Shown one piece after another: positions 5,632 through 5,817 of a stretch of 5,817 nt of DNA. Numbering within the stretch: position 1 is the stretch's first letter; the number at the start of each line of letters is the position of its first letter. The stretch is from Acidimicrobiaceae bacterium UBA7830. GTDB taxonomy: Bacteria; Actinomycetota; Acidimicrobiia; Acidimicrobiales; Ilumatobacteraceae. The position numbers were made by a program, and so were the translations under genes. Where the stretch lies: contig DLTS01000093.1 in assembly GCA_002501485.1 (NCBI GenBank), positions 1-5,817 of the forward strand. The letters run 5' to 3'. A model generated the notes under the pieces. It searched no databases and was not told where the DNA came from. It worked only from the letters and a program-made list of their open reading frames with translations.

Positions 5632-5817
5632 TTACCAGCCCCGGTCGACCCACTCCTGAAGGTGAGGGCGCTCGGTTCCAATGGTGGTGTCAAGGCCGTG
5701 CCCTGGAAGAACAATCGTGTCATCGGGAAACGGAAATAGCAGTTCGTCGATTGAGGTGATGATCGTGTTGAAATTCCCACCCTCATATTGGGTGGCTCCT
5801 GGACCTCCGGGAAAAGT
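5632..5817 (-). CDS. MBL-fold metallo-hydrolase, C-terminal end (partial, enters from right edge)
   Basis: The last 61 codons of a metallo-beta-lactamase-fold hydrolase of the glyoxalase II-like type, ending at TAA (5632-5634). The visible residues read TFPGGPGATQ (1-10), then FNTIITSIDELLFPFPDDTI (16-35), then VLPGHGLDTTIGTERPHLQE (36-55) and WVDRGW at the end. The PGHG motif carries the metal-binding histidine (H40 of this fragment) of the last MBL metal motif, and the DTTIGxERPHLxEWxxRGW tail is typical of actinobacterial members. The upstream HxHxDH metal motif lies outside the window, so catalytic integrity and substrate (a thioester such as S-D-lactoylglutathione, or a mycothiol or related thiol adduct) cannot be judged. 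It is followed 74 bases later by the desaturase gene on the same strand. Confidence 0.85.
   Translation of the reverse strand, partial: TFPGGPGATQYEGGNFNTIITSIDELLFPFPDDTIVLPGHGLDTTIGTERPHLQEWVDRGW

Overview
The window looks like a moderate-GC actinobacterial chromosome segment (GC in the fifties by eye), possibly Acidimicrobiia; the class is a guess. The signs are an F420-type luciferase-like oxidoreductase, a SufU-type rather than IscU-type scaffold, an actinobacterial-style FadD-like ligase, and several genes that have no Shine-Dalgarno sequence but carry a TANNNT -10 box exactly six bases before the start codon, the usual arrangement for leaderless mRNAs in this phylum. The window is densely coding. 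No tRNA, rRNA, CRISPR array, insertion sequence or phage gene was seen, and no gene-free stretch exceeds about 125 bases.

Layout. At the left edge, the 5' end of an AMP-dependent acyl-CoA synthetase runs off the window on the minus strand (1-266). A 122-base divergent intergenic region separates it from a plus-strand F420-dependent LLM-class oxidoreductase (389-1282). That gene converges, with a 19-base gap, on a long minus-strand run. Read in the direction of transcription (right to left), the run is: the C-terminal end of an MBL-fold hydrolase (5632-5817, entering from the right edge), a three-histidine-box membrane fatty acid desaturase (4562-5557), sufC (3698-4492), sufS (2467-3696), sufU (2005-2448), and a PaaI/THEM4-type hotdog thioesterase (1302-1961).

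How the genes work together. SufS takes sulfur from cysteine, SufU accepts and relays it, and SufC is the ATPase of the SufBCD scaffold; together they are part of the SUF iron-sulfur cluster assembly pathway. sufC and sufS are separated by one base and sufS and sufU by 18 bases, so the three are surely one operon. The scaffold genes sufB and sufD, which normally precede sufC, are not in the window: a desaturase and an MBL hydrolase lie there instead. The flanking genes (ligase, thioesterase, desaturase) all handle acyl chains or acyl-CoAs, so the SUF block sits inside a lipid-metabolism neighbourhood.

No wholly new system is evident. The points most worth a second look are the SUF block lacking sufB and sufD, the shared leaderless-promoter geometry, repeated CAGTG-type motifs over the sufC promoter, a His/Asp-rich insert in SufU, and a GNRA-loop hairpin placed over the sufU stop codon.
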